Positions 22,855-31,348 are shown, numbered from the stretch's first letter. The stretch is 64,000 nt of DNA from Acanthosoma haemorrhoidale (GCA_930367205.1 OV884011.1:111839139-111903138), one strand, 5' to 3'. Program-made: numbers and translations. Notes: generated by a model not told the origin, from the letters alone.

Positions 22855-23183
22855 TTTATTTTTTTTTTTATTTTTTTTTTTTTTAAATAAAATTACAATC
22901 TGCCTTTTATAAGGCAATAAGTAATTAAGATAAATGCTCTCATTCATACAATATTTACAGTTCATCATTCACTCGCTCATTCATACAATATTTACAGACA
23001 GCCCAGAGACCCCCCAAATCCACCGCGAAGAGAAAGCGGAGTCTTGGGAAGTCCCCCACGCTCCTCCGTCAGCCGCGTCACCGGATACTAGCCAGTGGAG
23101 GCTGACCAAGAGCGCGAGAGCCACAGACGCTCAGGACATGATTGGAGAAACTGGCCATTGCCAGGACTCCCACTGTCACGCGT
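22855..23183 (-). other. 3' UTR of JkA-d
   Basis: Follows the ORF2 stop. It contains two copies of a 37-bp unit (landmark TCATACAATATTTACAG on the plus strand, near 22941-23000), then a hairpin-forming TGCCTTATAAAAGGCA (minus strand, near 22905), AGATTGTAATT, and the A-rich tail. The same order is found in copies a, b, f and j, so it is a family feature. Jockey-type reverse transcriptases start copying at the RNA 3' end, so the terminal structure is a likely recognition site (inference). Confidence 0.8.
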
Positions 23184-25022
23184 TTATAGCAGGTCACGAG
23201 GCCACTGCCGTTTCAGTCTCCGAGGAGGATTATAGGGATGAGTGGCGCAGTGCAATGACTGTGCTACAGGATTAGGGTGGTTGGAAAGGCTACTGTGGAA
23301 TTTCATAAACTTGGAAGGGATGAGTTCTAGAATGTAGGGTATGTTAAGGTCGTTATGAAGGGTTTTGTTGCTGACATAATAAGGGGCATTTACTATTGTT
23401 CTCAGGACTTTTGATTGAAAGGATTGGATACGCTTGATGTTCGACTTTTTTGCTGTCCCCCATAGCTCTATTCCGTATGTCCAGATTGGTTTAAGTATAA
23501 CTTTGTAGATTAGTAGTTTATTTTCTATTGAGAGATGGGATATCCTTTGAAGTAGTCTGTACAGTTGTCCAAAGCGTCTGTTTAGTTCTTGTCTTTTTAG
23601 TCTCGTATGTGGGTTCCAGGTCAGTCGTTTGTCAAGATGGAAGCCTAAGTACCGTACTGTCTCGGATACAGGAAGAGGAATAGAATTAAAATAAACTAGT
23701 GGACAAGACTTGCGACAAAGGGTGAAGGTAATGTGGGAGCATTTTGCTTCATTAACTTTGATCCGCCATTGATTGCACCAATACTCGATCTCGTCAAGGT
23801 GTTTTTGAAGGTTATGGGATGCTATGTCGGGGTCTGGGTGGGATGACAAGACTGCAGTGTCATCTGCAAATGTGGCCAAGAAGGTATTGGGAGTAGAGGG
23901 GACATCAGCGGTGTATAGGTTATAGAGGATGGGGCCCAGGACACTGCCCTGTGGAACTCCTGCACTTATGGGATAGTAGTTAGAGTATTCTAAACCACAG
24001 CGGACTTGGAAGAAGCGGTTTGAAAGGTAGGACTGTAGGATTAGGAAAAGGGTCTGTGGTAAATATCTTTTGAGTTTGTAGAGCAAACCTGCGTGCCAAA
24101 CCCTGTCAAAAGCTTGAGCTATATCGAGAAAGGCAGCAGTGCAATACTGTTTGGTTTCAAGGGCTGAGGAGATGTGATCAACAACGCGAAGGCCTTGTTG
24201 AGCAGTGGAATGTCGTTGGCGGAAACCAAACTGGTGTGTGGGAAAAAGGTTTTTGGATTCAACAATTGGAAGTAGACGTTTTAGTAGGAGTTTCTCAAAT
24301 ATTTTTGAGAGGATAGGGAGTAGGCTAATTGGACGGTAAGATGAGGCTTCATTGGGTGGTTTACCGGGTTTGGCGAATAGGACAATAATGGAATGTTTCC
24401 AGAGGAGAGGAAAGTGCGTCGTTCGGATAATGCAATTGTATATATAGGTTAAAAAGATTATGGCTTTAGGAGGAAGCTGTTTGAGAATTTGAGGAGTAAG
24501 GAGATCATATCCAGGGGATTTTCGGTAAGGTAAGTTTTTCAGAAGGTATTTGACCTCAGAGGGATTAACGGCTTTTGGTGGAAGAGAGAGAGGAATAGGT
24601 GAAGTGAGGAAATCTTCCACAGTTGTGCTGTGAGTATGGCTTTGATGAGAAAGGTGAGGTGTGAAAGTATGGGTAAGATGCAGAGCAAATTCCTCCGACC
24701 TATCCCCATCCGAAGCCGCCCAGGACCCATCATCACGACGGAGTGGATGTGAAACAGGTTGATACTTTAGGATTTTTTTGGTTACATTCCACAACGAGTT
24801 ATCCCTGGTAGACAGAGAGGAGAGGTAGGAATTGAAAGAATCGGAACGGAAGGATGCCAATCGCCGCTTTACCAATCGGCAGTACTGATTGTACGAGCGG
24901 CGATCAGCAGGATGTCGGGATCTTTGCCACACTGTTCTGGAGCGGCGTTTGGATTGGATTAGGTCTTTGAGATGCTGAGGTAAACGATTTTTGGGTGACG
25001 ATGGGGTGACGATGCCTCCCAA
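23184..25022 (-). CDS. Reverse transcriptase domain of JkA-d ORF2
   Basis: Uninterrupted 612-codon frame. Landmarks by residue: SPGYDLLTP 169-177; RPISLLPILSKIFEKLL 230-246; first catalytic Asp in FLDIAQAFD (D300); AGVPQGSVLGP 354-364; catalytic FADD 385-388; YWCNQWRIKVNEAKCSH 414-430; YLGFHLDKRLTWNP 458-471, followed by the usual C-terminal region. Role: target-primed synthesis of cDNA from LINE RNA. The displayed start is not a real initiation site; the frame should join the endonuclease upstream. A one-base loss in an A run at about 24990 (five A here, six in JkA-b) puts the two parts out of frame. All RT catalytic residues are present, but the split makes the copy inactive as written. Confidence 0.93.
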   Translation of the reverse strand: MGGIVTPSSPKNRLPQHLKDLIQSKRRSRTVWQRSRHPADRRSYNQYCRLVKRRLASFRSDSFNSYLSSLSTRDNSLWNVTKKILKYQPVSHPLRRDDGSWAASDGDRSEEFALHLTHTFTPHLSHQSHTHSTTVEDFLTSPIPLSLPPKAVNPSEVKYLLKNLPYRKSPGYDLLTPQILKQLPPKAIIFLTYIYNCIIRTTHFPLLWKHSIIVLFAKPGKPPNEASSYRPISLLPILSKIFEKLLLKRLLPIVESKNLFPTHQFGFRQRHSTAQQGLRVVDHISSALETKQYCTAAFLDIAQAFDRVWHAGLLYKLKRYLPQTLFLILQSYLSNRFFQVRCGLEYSNYYPISAGVPQGSVLGPILYNLYTADVPSTPNTFLATFADDTAVLSSHPDPDIASHNLQKHLDEIEYWCNQWRIKVNEAKCSHITFTLCRKSCPLVYFNSIPLPVSETVRYLGFHLDKRLTWNPHTRLKRQELNRRFGQLYRLLQRISHLSIENKLLIYKVILKPIWTYGIELWGTAKKSNIKRIQSFQSKVLRTIVNAPYYVSNKTLHNDLNIPYILELIPSKFMKFHSSLSNHPNPVAQSLHCATHPYNPPRRLKRQWPRDLL

Positions 25023-25861
25023 GCCGACCTCTGGACCAGAGTAGTGAAAGAATGCACTGCATCGTCTAGGTCTTGGGATGTTTTCAGGGACAATTTGAGG
25101 TTTACGGACTCCGTAAGAAGCTGGCGGAAGTGGTCCCAGTCAACTGGGCCCCTAATAAATGAAGGAGGAGGCAGTTTGTGAATTGGTCTTAGGGAAATGG
25201 TTAATAATAAAGGACTCTGATCAGAGGAGAGGTCATCGAGGCGCGTGAGTGAATAGTTAAGTGTTCCTAAATTATTGTAAAAAAAGAAGTCAAGGAGATC
25301 AGGATTTCGGTTGAGATCAGATGGCCAATAGGTGGCTGTGTCAGGAGTGATAGTGGAGCAATGTTTCCGTGTGAGTGCAGACAGCAAAGCACGTCCTCGT
25401 GTATTAGTGGATCTTGACCCCCAGTGTTGGTGCTTCGCATTAAAGTCCCCACCCACAAGGAAACGATGTCCTATGGAGTCTAGAAAGGAGATGAATTGGG
25501 AGTCGGAAATGGATTTATTGGGAGGGCAGTACACTGATGCTAGTGTAAGGGGAAAAGTGAAGGTGGTGATTGACACTGCAGTGGATTGAAGGAAATCATG
25601 TGCCACCAGAGGAACTATGTGGTGGGATATGGAGTTATGGACAATGACAGCGGTACCTGCATGAGCTGTTCCATCTGGGTGATCAGTTCGATAAGTCTTG
25701 TACTGTCGAACAGTAAATGGTCGTTTACTCGTTAGTCTTGTTTCAGTAATGAGAGCTACGTCGATGTTTTTGTCGTGGAGTAGTGCTGTCAATTTGTTAG
25801 TGTGGGTGCGAACACCATTCGCATTCCAAAGGAGAATGGATAAGGAGTCGGAAGGATCCAC
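24959..25861 (-). CDS. AP-type endonuclease domain of JkA-d ORF2
   Basis: Frame of 300 codons starting with GTG directly after the ORF1 stop. Motifs: WNANG (residues 12-16, metal-binding Asn), ITET (catalytic Glu 40), VYCPP (Tyr 111), GGDFNAKHQHWGS (Asp 139, Asn 141), NPDLLDFF (186-193) and SSDQSP (212-217). In this family the last motif is SDHSP with a catalytic His; here His is Gln (CAG), while copy JkA-b still has His, so the endonuclease is probably dead. It would nick genomic DNA to expose the primer. The frame ends at 24959 because of the one-base shift before the reverse transcriptase. Confidence 0.9.
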   Translation of the reverse strand: MDPSDSLSILLWNANGVRTHTNKLTALLHDKNIDVALITETRLTSKRPFTVRQYKTYRTDHPDGTAHAGTAVIVHNSISHHIVPLVAHDFLQSTAVSITTFTFPLTLASVYCPPNKSISDSQFISFLDSIGHRFLVGGDFNAKHQHWGSRSTNTRGRALLSALTRKHCSTITPDTATYWPSDLNRNPDLLDFFFYNNLGTLNYSLTRLDDLSSDQSPLLLTISLRPIHKLPPPSFIRGPVDWDHFRQLLTESVNLKLSLKTSQDLDDAVHSFTTLVQRSAWEASSPHRHPKIVYLSISKT

Positions 25862-26817
25862 TTATGGATTTTGTTTAACGGGGATAAGGTAGGAGACAAG
25901 ATTTGTAAGAAGGGAAATGAGAGGGGTAATTAGGGTTCTGAACTCTGTAAGGAATGAGGTTAATAGGCTAGTAAGATCCGAAGAACTTGAAGGTGGAGGA
26001 ATATGCGAGATGTGTGGTTGAGGATGGGATTGAGCTTGAGGGTTAACGGGATGAATGGAATGCTGGGAAAGGTGATCTTGTGGACAGGGAGTGGGCGGTG
26101 CCTGTGACTGCTCTCTGTTACAAACGGCATCGGCAAAAGAGACAAAAGGCCTCAAATTTCTGGCTGGGCCGCTTCTTGCTGCAAGTTTTTTCTCTTCTGG
26201 CTGTCGACGTTGTTCTGTCCTGGACTTCAGCGTTCTGTATGCCTCGCAGCCCTTGTAGTTGGCTGGATGTCCTTGCTGGCAAAGCACGCATACTGCAGGT
26301 GATTTAAGGGGCTTTTTGCACAATTCGGTTTTGTGCTGCCCACTGCACTTAACACACCTGGGAGGGTGGTGGCAGTAAGATTTTGTATGCCCATACGCCT
26401 GACAGTTATGGCACTGGACGATATCGCGATTGGGATACGGTTTTTCATCCTGTACCCTAGTGTAGTACAGGTTTGTTAGGTCGTATATCTTCTCAACTCC
26501 AGGTGTCCTCTCGAGATCAACAAAGAACAGTGGCAATGCCGTTTTTATTGTTTTATCCTGTTGCCTATCCTCGCGCAACACGTTTGTTATTTGGCGAACC
26601 TTGTACCCGAGAGCTGAGAGTTCTTCTTCTATTTCGTCAGCTGGTGTGGTCGGGTGCAAATTTCTGATCACCACTCGGAGTGATCGTTCCTGCTTTAATT
26701 GGTAGGTGTGGTAGTCTGCATTGGTTTCATCTAAATATTTAACAATCGCTCGATAAGTATCGGGAGTGTCTGGGGAAATTTTTGTATCCCGAGAGCGATT
26801 GAGGCACGTATATTTTC
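25862..26817 (-). pseudogene. ORF1 (Gag-like nucleocapsid) of JkA-d, 5' end missing
   Basis: The open frame runs from about 26817 to the TAA at 25862 without an ATG at its start. Readable residues begin GKYTCLNRSRDTK, pass DTYRAIVKYLDETNADYHTY and SLRVVIRNLHPTT (PRE_C2HC-type region), and lead to three zinc knuckles. Numbering from the GTG at 26674, these are CHNCQAYGHTKSYC (88-101), CVKCSGQHKTELC (107-119) and CVLCQQGHPANYKGC (129-143). A Pro/Ser-rich and hydrophobic C-terminus follows. Role: binds LINE RNA and chaperones nucleic acid. The missing N-terminal part is partly present, inverted, at 27209-27345. Confidence 0.9.
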
Positions 26818-26832
26818 CGGCACGTATATTTT
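26803..26832. repeat. 14-bp direct duplication at the inversion junction of JkA-d
   Basis: GGCACGTATATTTT occurs at 26803-26816 and again at 26819-26832, separated by CC. The first copy is family sequence (compare JkA-i near 55980). The second is extra and sits exactly where the sense part meets the inverted 5' part. Short duplications at such joints are known for twin-primed LINE insertions. Confidence 0.75.
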
Positions 26833-27345
26833 AGTTTTTGCGCATGCGCTACCTTTTAGAACATCTCTGTACATCGCTCGTCATTCAAACACTATATACT
26901 ACCGTCTATAGGCCATAGTTCAATTAAAAAATTGTTCCAGCAGGCAACTTGAGGGAGCTGGCCACGAGGGAGCCCTCAAGAGTGAGTAAATTGCTTATTA
27001 TATTTAGAGTGAAGTGAGAAAAGTGATATCGGATTGAGTAGTCGGCCATTTGCAACGCCCTACTCGACGATCACTAACGATCGTTCTCTGAGCCATTCGG
27101 TCTAGTGGCTCAGAGCCAAGACCCGTGACTCGCCACTGGGAGTTGTGAGCTTGAATCCCACGGCGCTACGTACTTCTTTTCCGAATAAAAAACCGTTGTT
27201 ATGATAAAATGAGATTTTATCAACAACTAATGTCTCAAAATAGGAAAAAAAGATCTAGATCGCTAGGTCCAACTCCAACACCGTCGCCTGTAAAGCGAAA
27301 ACCAAGAAGGTCGAATAGGAACGTACAAATGACCTCCTCTGCAGC
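26833..27345 (+). other. Inverted 5' UTR and ORF1 start of JkA-d
   Basis: Plus-strand 5' segment of the same element. It ends in an ORF1 start (ATG at 27209 or 27230: SRSLGPTPTPSPVKRKPRRS) that aligns with the ORF1 start of JkA-b near 10922-11060. Similarity to JkA-b continues to the TCD boundary at TCTGCAGC (27345), exactly where the target duplication begins. The 5' UTR includes a tRNA-like block (about 27098-27160: TGGCTCAGAGC as A box with one mismatch, GCTTGAATCC as a weak B box). About 70 ORF1 codons between this piece and the sense part are missing. Confidence 0.82.
27209..27345 (+). pseudogene. ORF1 N-terminal fragment (inverted part of JkA-d)
   Basis: Codons MRFYQQLMSQNRKKRSRSLG onward, a basic Ser/Pro-rich N-terminus followed by RSNRNVQMTSSAA. 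The same start is found in JkA-b (MRCYQEVMSEN). True LINE sequence stops at 27345; the downstream codons of this open frame are flanking DNA. Basic N-termini are common in LINE nucleocapsid proteins. It is severed from the rest of ORF1 and in the opposite orientation. Confidence 0.75.
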
Positions 27346-27358
27346 TAATTTTTACATT
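27346..27358. repeat. Target-site duplication of JkA-d, right copy
   Basis: TAATTTTTACATT, identical to the left copy, immediately after the inverted 5' segment. It proves that the inverted and sense parts entered together. Confidence 0.9.
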
Positions 27359-27949
27359 ATGAATCTTTTTCCTTATGAAAATTTTCATTCAATGAATCGA
27401 CGACATGCTATGAATTTGCTCAATAATTTTATGATTTGATATTCATGCAGGAAGCCAACATGGCTGCTTCTGAAGCATGCTTCTTTGCCAGGGTTCAAAC
27501 GCCACTTCACAGCACTCGAGTTCAATCAAGTGTCACTTGAGGACGCGTCCCTCTGGTGAGTAAGTCCCTTCCCCCCTTGGAACGGTATTGGAAACTCGAA
27601 AAATTATATTGGGAGTATATGTTAAAAATTATGCTAAACCTTTTGAATAATCATGAAAAATAAAAATCGTATTGGTGATCACAATTGTACCATAGCAATG
27701 TATAAATGTAAGCAATGTAAATGTATGCTTAAAGGCTTAATTGCTAGTACAATACCCCATATAACAAAGAACAAATCTTTATTTCTATAAATAATGTTAA
27801 TTTTTACCATTTACGTAAGGCACTTTTGATATGACTACATAGTATTGGTTTCATTACCTCTAATAATCTAATTGATTTAGCCTAAGTCAAATAAACTCTG
27901 ATGGTAAACAATACTAAATTCAATGTATCCATATTATTAATAAAGGCGA
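27359..27949. other. Intergenic DNA, nothing recognised
   Basis: Right flank of JkA-d. AT-rich with one GC-richer stretch (27440-27590), no second copy in the window. Confidence 0.5.
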
Positions 27950-28180
27950 GCTTGAACCGGAAAGAAGCAGTCCGGACCTCTGAGGAAGTCGCTACTAGGT
28001 ACATTTTGTAAGCCCCCAGAGATTGTCGTCTGTATGGAAGAGATCCTTTCCAAAGGATATGCGGTCAAGCCCAGGGAACTCCACTGGGAAGGTTTAGGAG
28101 AGCAGTGTTCATTTCTAGTGTCTGATTATGACTGTCTAAAAATCCTCACGATTTATGTCTTATATAGGCAGGTCGTCACT
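27950..28180 (-). mobile_element. Degenerate LTR-A fragment
   Basis: AAAGGCGAGCTTGAACCGGA lines up with AAAGGCGAGTGTGAACCGGA in the solo LTR at 39963-40786, and the following ~180 bases track it with many changes (GCTACTAGGTA against ACTACTTGGTA; CTTTCCAAAGGATATGC; AACTCCACTGGGAAGG against AATCCCACTAGGAGAG). Neither LTR end is recognisable. It is an old, eroded copy. Confidence 0.45.
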
Positions 28181-28986
28181 GCGCCAATAAATGAGAGAAC
28201 CGTTTATTTCGGTCAATTATATATCGATCGGTAAATCAATGATCGTTAATTTTGGGCAATCGCAATCGGCAAGCTCCTACACCCGTTCCCCTAGAGAGCT
28301 CTTGTGGTGTTAGAATCGTGAACTAGCCCCTTCTCTCTATACTGATGCCAATTATTTATTTATATAAAATATGGAAAGGTAGGTGGGTGTTATAAAGGAT
28401 GTGAAGGGGGGTGGGGAATTCCATTCATCCGTGGCAAAGAAGTTAACACAACAAAACTCTGCAATAGAGATTAATTTTTAAAACTTTTAATAACGGAAGA
28501 AGAATTAGTTTCATTAATTGATAAGACGTGAACACATGATTGGAATTGGTGAGTTGTTGGCCGAACGGAAAATCTCAAAAAGCAGGAAATTAGTGTCGGT
28601 ATTCCACTCCCATTGGCTGGGGTCCATTGCCCGCGGCCGTAGCGGTAAATAATAGAGGAGCTCTAACGAAGTGTTAGCTGCAACTGATTTCCCAAGAGTT
28701 CATTTCCAGTGGACTACGGGGTCCAACCTAATTCCTATACCCTTAGCTGTATCGTAAATTTAAAGAAAGTTCTCACCAATTGAACAACAGGGTGTGAACA
28801 TCACTAGTATGACTGTATTAAACTGTTTGTTGCAAATTAAAAATAGTTGCTAGACCTGAAGGGATGCCCTTTACTTTTATCCTTGCACTGGTGTGTATTT
28901 GAAAACTTTTATTTATGTAGATTAGCGGGTGAAAAAAAACAAATAAAACTTTATTCTGGAACTGTATACAATCAATCCAAATATAC

Positions 28987-29018
<32 letters not shown>
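28181..29018. other. Intergenic DNA ending in an AT/GT microsatellite
   Basis: Nothing coding. A GC-richer patch at about 28560-28700 (CCCGCGGCCGTAGCGG) is unassigned. 28982-29018 is (AT)n followed by (GT)n and forms the left flank of Ty3/gypsy-2. Confidence 0.5.
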
Positions 29019-29185
29019 TGTAGCTAGTGGCAAGACAGTATTAAGCCTAATACTACCTAATCTAAACAAACCCTGTGTATAGATAGAGGATCAGAAGATG
29101 ATAAAGCCAGTTAACAATCGTAACTGTGTAATATTACCATACTTATTCTCTCTTTTTTAATCGTCTACACCCGGGAGACGATAAC
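29019..29185 (+). repeat. 5' LTR of Ty3/gypsy-2
   Basis: Starts TGTAGCTAGTGGCAAGAC and matches the 3' LTR over about 165 bases, sharing blocks such as CTAGTGGCAAGACA, AATAAAGCCAGTTAACAATC-type sequence, TATTCTCTCT and ATCGTCTACA. Differences between the LTRs are numerous for an element of this length, so the insertion is old. An unusually short LTR. Confidence 0.78.
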
Positions 29186-29205
29186 TGGTGCCAAAACCCG
29201 GGAGC
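29186..29205 (+). promoter_or_regulatory. Primer-binding site of Ty3/gypsy-2
   Basis: TGGTGCCAAAACCCGGGAGC directly follows the 5' LTR. It begins with TGG, the complement of the tRNA CCA end, as expected for a tRNA-primed minus-strand start. I do not assign the tRNA. Confidence 0.65.
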
Positions 29206-29334
29206 TAACGATTGTTCGGATGAAACGACACGTTAGACAACTAATTTTTTTTTCATTTTTGCTTTACTTTATGTTCATACTCTCTTTTCGATATTTTTTC
29301 ATTCTTCATTCTTTTAATCCGGAAAGGTTGTAAA

Positions 29335-30060
29335 GTTTCAACCGGCAGCCTTGGAAGTGCCACCTCCGTTACCGAGCGAAACGTTACCCGAAGTTCATGC
29401 AAACTCCCTCGCCTGGATGAAGGTGCGAGCAGCGACGTCGCAGGATCTTAGAAGGACGATATTCGACCTCGAAATTCTCTGGAGAGCAGAGTGAGTTAAG
29501 TCACTTCATTAAAGGTGGCAATAGAATTACGGAAAGAGTAGAAGCGAAGACAAGCGAAGGCCTTAGACCCAGGGGATACTATGAAAGCAGACCTAGTGTG
29601 TCGTATAAAAAGAAACCTATTGAACCTGATACAGGAGGATGAGGACACCCCATGGACCGTGGTAAAGGAACGATTGAAGAAGGCATATGGAGGAGACCGA
29701 TGGACACATGAAGAGAATATCTTTCAAATGTTTCGGGAAACGCAACATCCGGGTCAAACGAAAGGCCAACACGCCGGGGAACTGTTGGCACGGTTCAACA
29801 ATATTACCCAAAAGATGGGAGAAATGATAAACCTGGCGGAAGTAGAAGCAGGGATGGCCTTCTTGTCGACCGTTCTAAAAGTACAGCTAGCCAGGGAGAC
29901 GGGTAAGCGTGATAACTTACCGGGGGACCGATCGTTCGTGGAGTGCGCTCAAGATCTTATGGATGCTAGCGCCCGTGAAAAGGAAGGCAAGCAGGGAGCG
30001 GAGGAGAGAGGTGGGTCCAAGGTGACATACTGTAGACCTAGAATGTCGCAGCAAATTTGA
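29335..30060 (+). pseudogene. Gag (capsid region) of Ty3/gypsy-2
   Basis: The longest frame (29581-30060, 159 codons) contains DTPWTVVKERLKKAYGGDRW and a downstream EENIFQMFRETQHPGQTKG stretch, typical of the retrotransposon Gag domain between capsid halves. Upstream, in another frame, FSGEQSELSHFIKGG (near 29480-29520) belongs to the same protein, so there is at least one frameshift near 29480. Gag forms the virus-like particle. No intact start codon in the right frame can be defended. Confidence 0.7.
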
Positions 30061-30098
30061 AAATGAAGGGAGCCACCGCATGAGGAAAGAAAAAGGCG

Positions 30099-30401
30099 GT
30101 GGCAGAAGATAGAAGGTCAGTGCATGAAATACCCCAAACCGGAGGAAGGAGGGAGGAACAACGATGTCACGGATGTCGGAGAGTTAGACAACTGGTGGCG
30201 CAGTGCCCGCGCACGAAATGCTTCGAATGTGGGATGGAAGGGCACCTCGCCAGGCAGTGTCCGTACCTTTACCAAAGAGCGGAGAGGTATTGGCCGGAGC
30301 TTATAAAAGTAAATGCACAGGGGGTGTGGGGGGGGGAACAGGATCCCCTCCTAATCATCGAAAATGTCGGGAGCCTCCGAGCCGGAGGAAGAAGAGGATG
30401 A
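30099..30401 (+). pseudogene. Gag nucleocapsid zinc knuckles of Ty3/gypsy-2
   Basis: In the frame at 30099-30401, CHGCRRVRQLVAQC (a knuckle lacking the His) and CFECGMEGHLARQC (canonical Cys-X2-Cys-X4-His-X4-Cys) lie in sequence. Knuckles bind the element RNA for packaging. The frame differs from that of the capsid region, so a shift lies between 30060 and 30130. Confidence 0.75.
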
Positions 30402-30557
30402 TCACGGTATCAGCAGAGGCGACAAAGGAGAGGACAGCAGGGACCACGGAAGGGGCCGGCGGCAGAGCACGGACGTGGGAAGAAGGCAAGCAGCGGCCTG
30501 AGGAGCGGGCAGGCAAAAGGGTGACCGTACGTTAACAAATTATAGTGTGAGTGGAAA

Positions 30558-30870
30558 TTGCGGCGGTGGGCCACTATCCGAGTGGTGAGAGGGTCGAGGT
30601 GTCTGGTTGACACAGGGCGCTCGTGTACTATCCTCAGCAGAACAGTGGTGAAAAAATTATGCGCCGAGGGGAGGGCGTTGCAGATCCGACCATCCGAGTG
30701 TAAACTAGTCACCCTTGGAGGGTCTTGCGAAGTTGATGGCGAAATAGTGATGGGTTTTGCTAGATGCCACGGGAATACGAAGGGATTATAGGGTGCGACC
30801 TCCTGGGAAAAGTAGGAGCGAAGGTGAGGTGCAAAGAGGGGGTGTGGTCCATGAGAATAGGAAGAAATCT
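30558..30870 (+). pseudogene. Aspartic protease of Ty3/gypsy-2
   Basis: CLVDTGRSCTILS (near 30605) carries the Asp-Thr-Gly active-site triad. The C-terminal GIIGCDLLGK (near 30785-30815, next frame) corresponds to the conserved ILG(x)DLL segment. The enzyme would cleave the Gag-Pol polyprotein. A frameshift lies near 30770. Downstream, basic residues continue to about 30945, where the LTR-A fragment begins. Confidence 0.7.
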
Positions 30871-30948
30871 GTATCGACGGATGAGGACCCTGGAGGTTGG
30901 AAAGGAACAAATAGGAGCATTCAAGCGAGAGGAAGACAGGGAAAAGGA

Positions 30949-31348
30949 TGTAGTTACCGCTAACTACATAAGATGAATCATCCTATACTCTATTGTATAT
31001 ATATTGTAAACAAATTTAAATAACATTACCAAAATATAAATGATTGTAAATATGGTAAGCAATATAACATGCTTAGGAGCCAATTATTTATATGAGCTGG
31101 GACACCAGCTGCCAGGGCAGGTATGGACCCAACCGCCGGGAGACTTTCGCAGCTCTGTCAGAGAACTAAGGGAACCACACACTCAACCATCATTGGGTAC
31201 TACAAAAGCGGTCCTTATTGGCTACTGACAAGGCCAGCTGGGTATTTAATACCAGCGGTTTGGGGCCTGTATATCATTCTCCTGGGAACTAACTGGCTCG
31301 TGGCTGCCCCGGGGATCGAAGCAACCCTGCCGGGCCTCAAGCGCTGAC
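30949..31348 (+). mobile_element. Partial LTR-A inserted in Ty3/gypsy-2
   Basis: Starts TGTAGTTACCGCTAACTAC, the LTR-A start, followed by ATCCTATACTCTATTGTATA as in the LTR at 57575-58379. The later block AGCTGGGTATTTAATACCAG and ATCATTCTCCTGGGAACTA also match that LTR (near 58160-58100 on the minus strand). It stops without the LTR-A 3' end (CCGACA) where integrase sequence resumes. It lies exactly where reverse transcriptase and RNase H should be. Confidence 0.7.

Larger units (their letters stand above)
22855..27345 (-). mobile_element. JkA-d: best-preserved Jockey-type LINE, 5'-inverted insertion
   Basis: A single 4.49-kb insertion bounded by a perfect 13-bp duplication (22842-22854 and 27346-27358). 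The main part reads on the minus strand: ORF1 (5' truncated, from about 26817), endonuclease, reverse transcriptase, 3' UTR with two 37-bp units and the TGCCTTATAAAAGGCA hairpin, and an A-rich tail (plus-strand T run 22855-22886). The piece 26833-27345 is the element's own 5' UTR plus ORF1 start in the opposite orientation. This matches twin priming, in which the 5' end of one cDNA is inverted. Family: Jockey clade, from the PRE_C2HC-type ORF1, AP-type endonuclease and reverse transcriptase. Confidence 0.92.

Noticed and set aside
24985..25000. Possible programmed -1 frameshift between endonuclease and reverse transcriptase of JkA-d (heptamer CCCAAAA on the minus strand)
   Set aside because: The heptamer fits the slippery-site pattern and the required shift is -1, but JkA-b has one more A at the same place and reads straight through in one frame, and JkA-c is also in one frame. 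A one-base loss in a homopolymer is simpler.
25332..26307. Plus-strand open frames of 64-85 codons across the LINE
   Set aside because: Antisense shadows of ORF1 and the endonuclease of JkA-d.
27440..27600. GC-richer stretch beyond the right duplication of JkA-d considered as more LINE sequence
   Set aside because: It lies outside the 13-bp target duplication and does not align with the other copies.
30410..30910. 166-codon minus-strand open frame in gypsy-2
   Set aside because: Antisense to gag-protease sequence with recognisable knuckles and DTG motif; no motif of its own.
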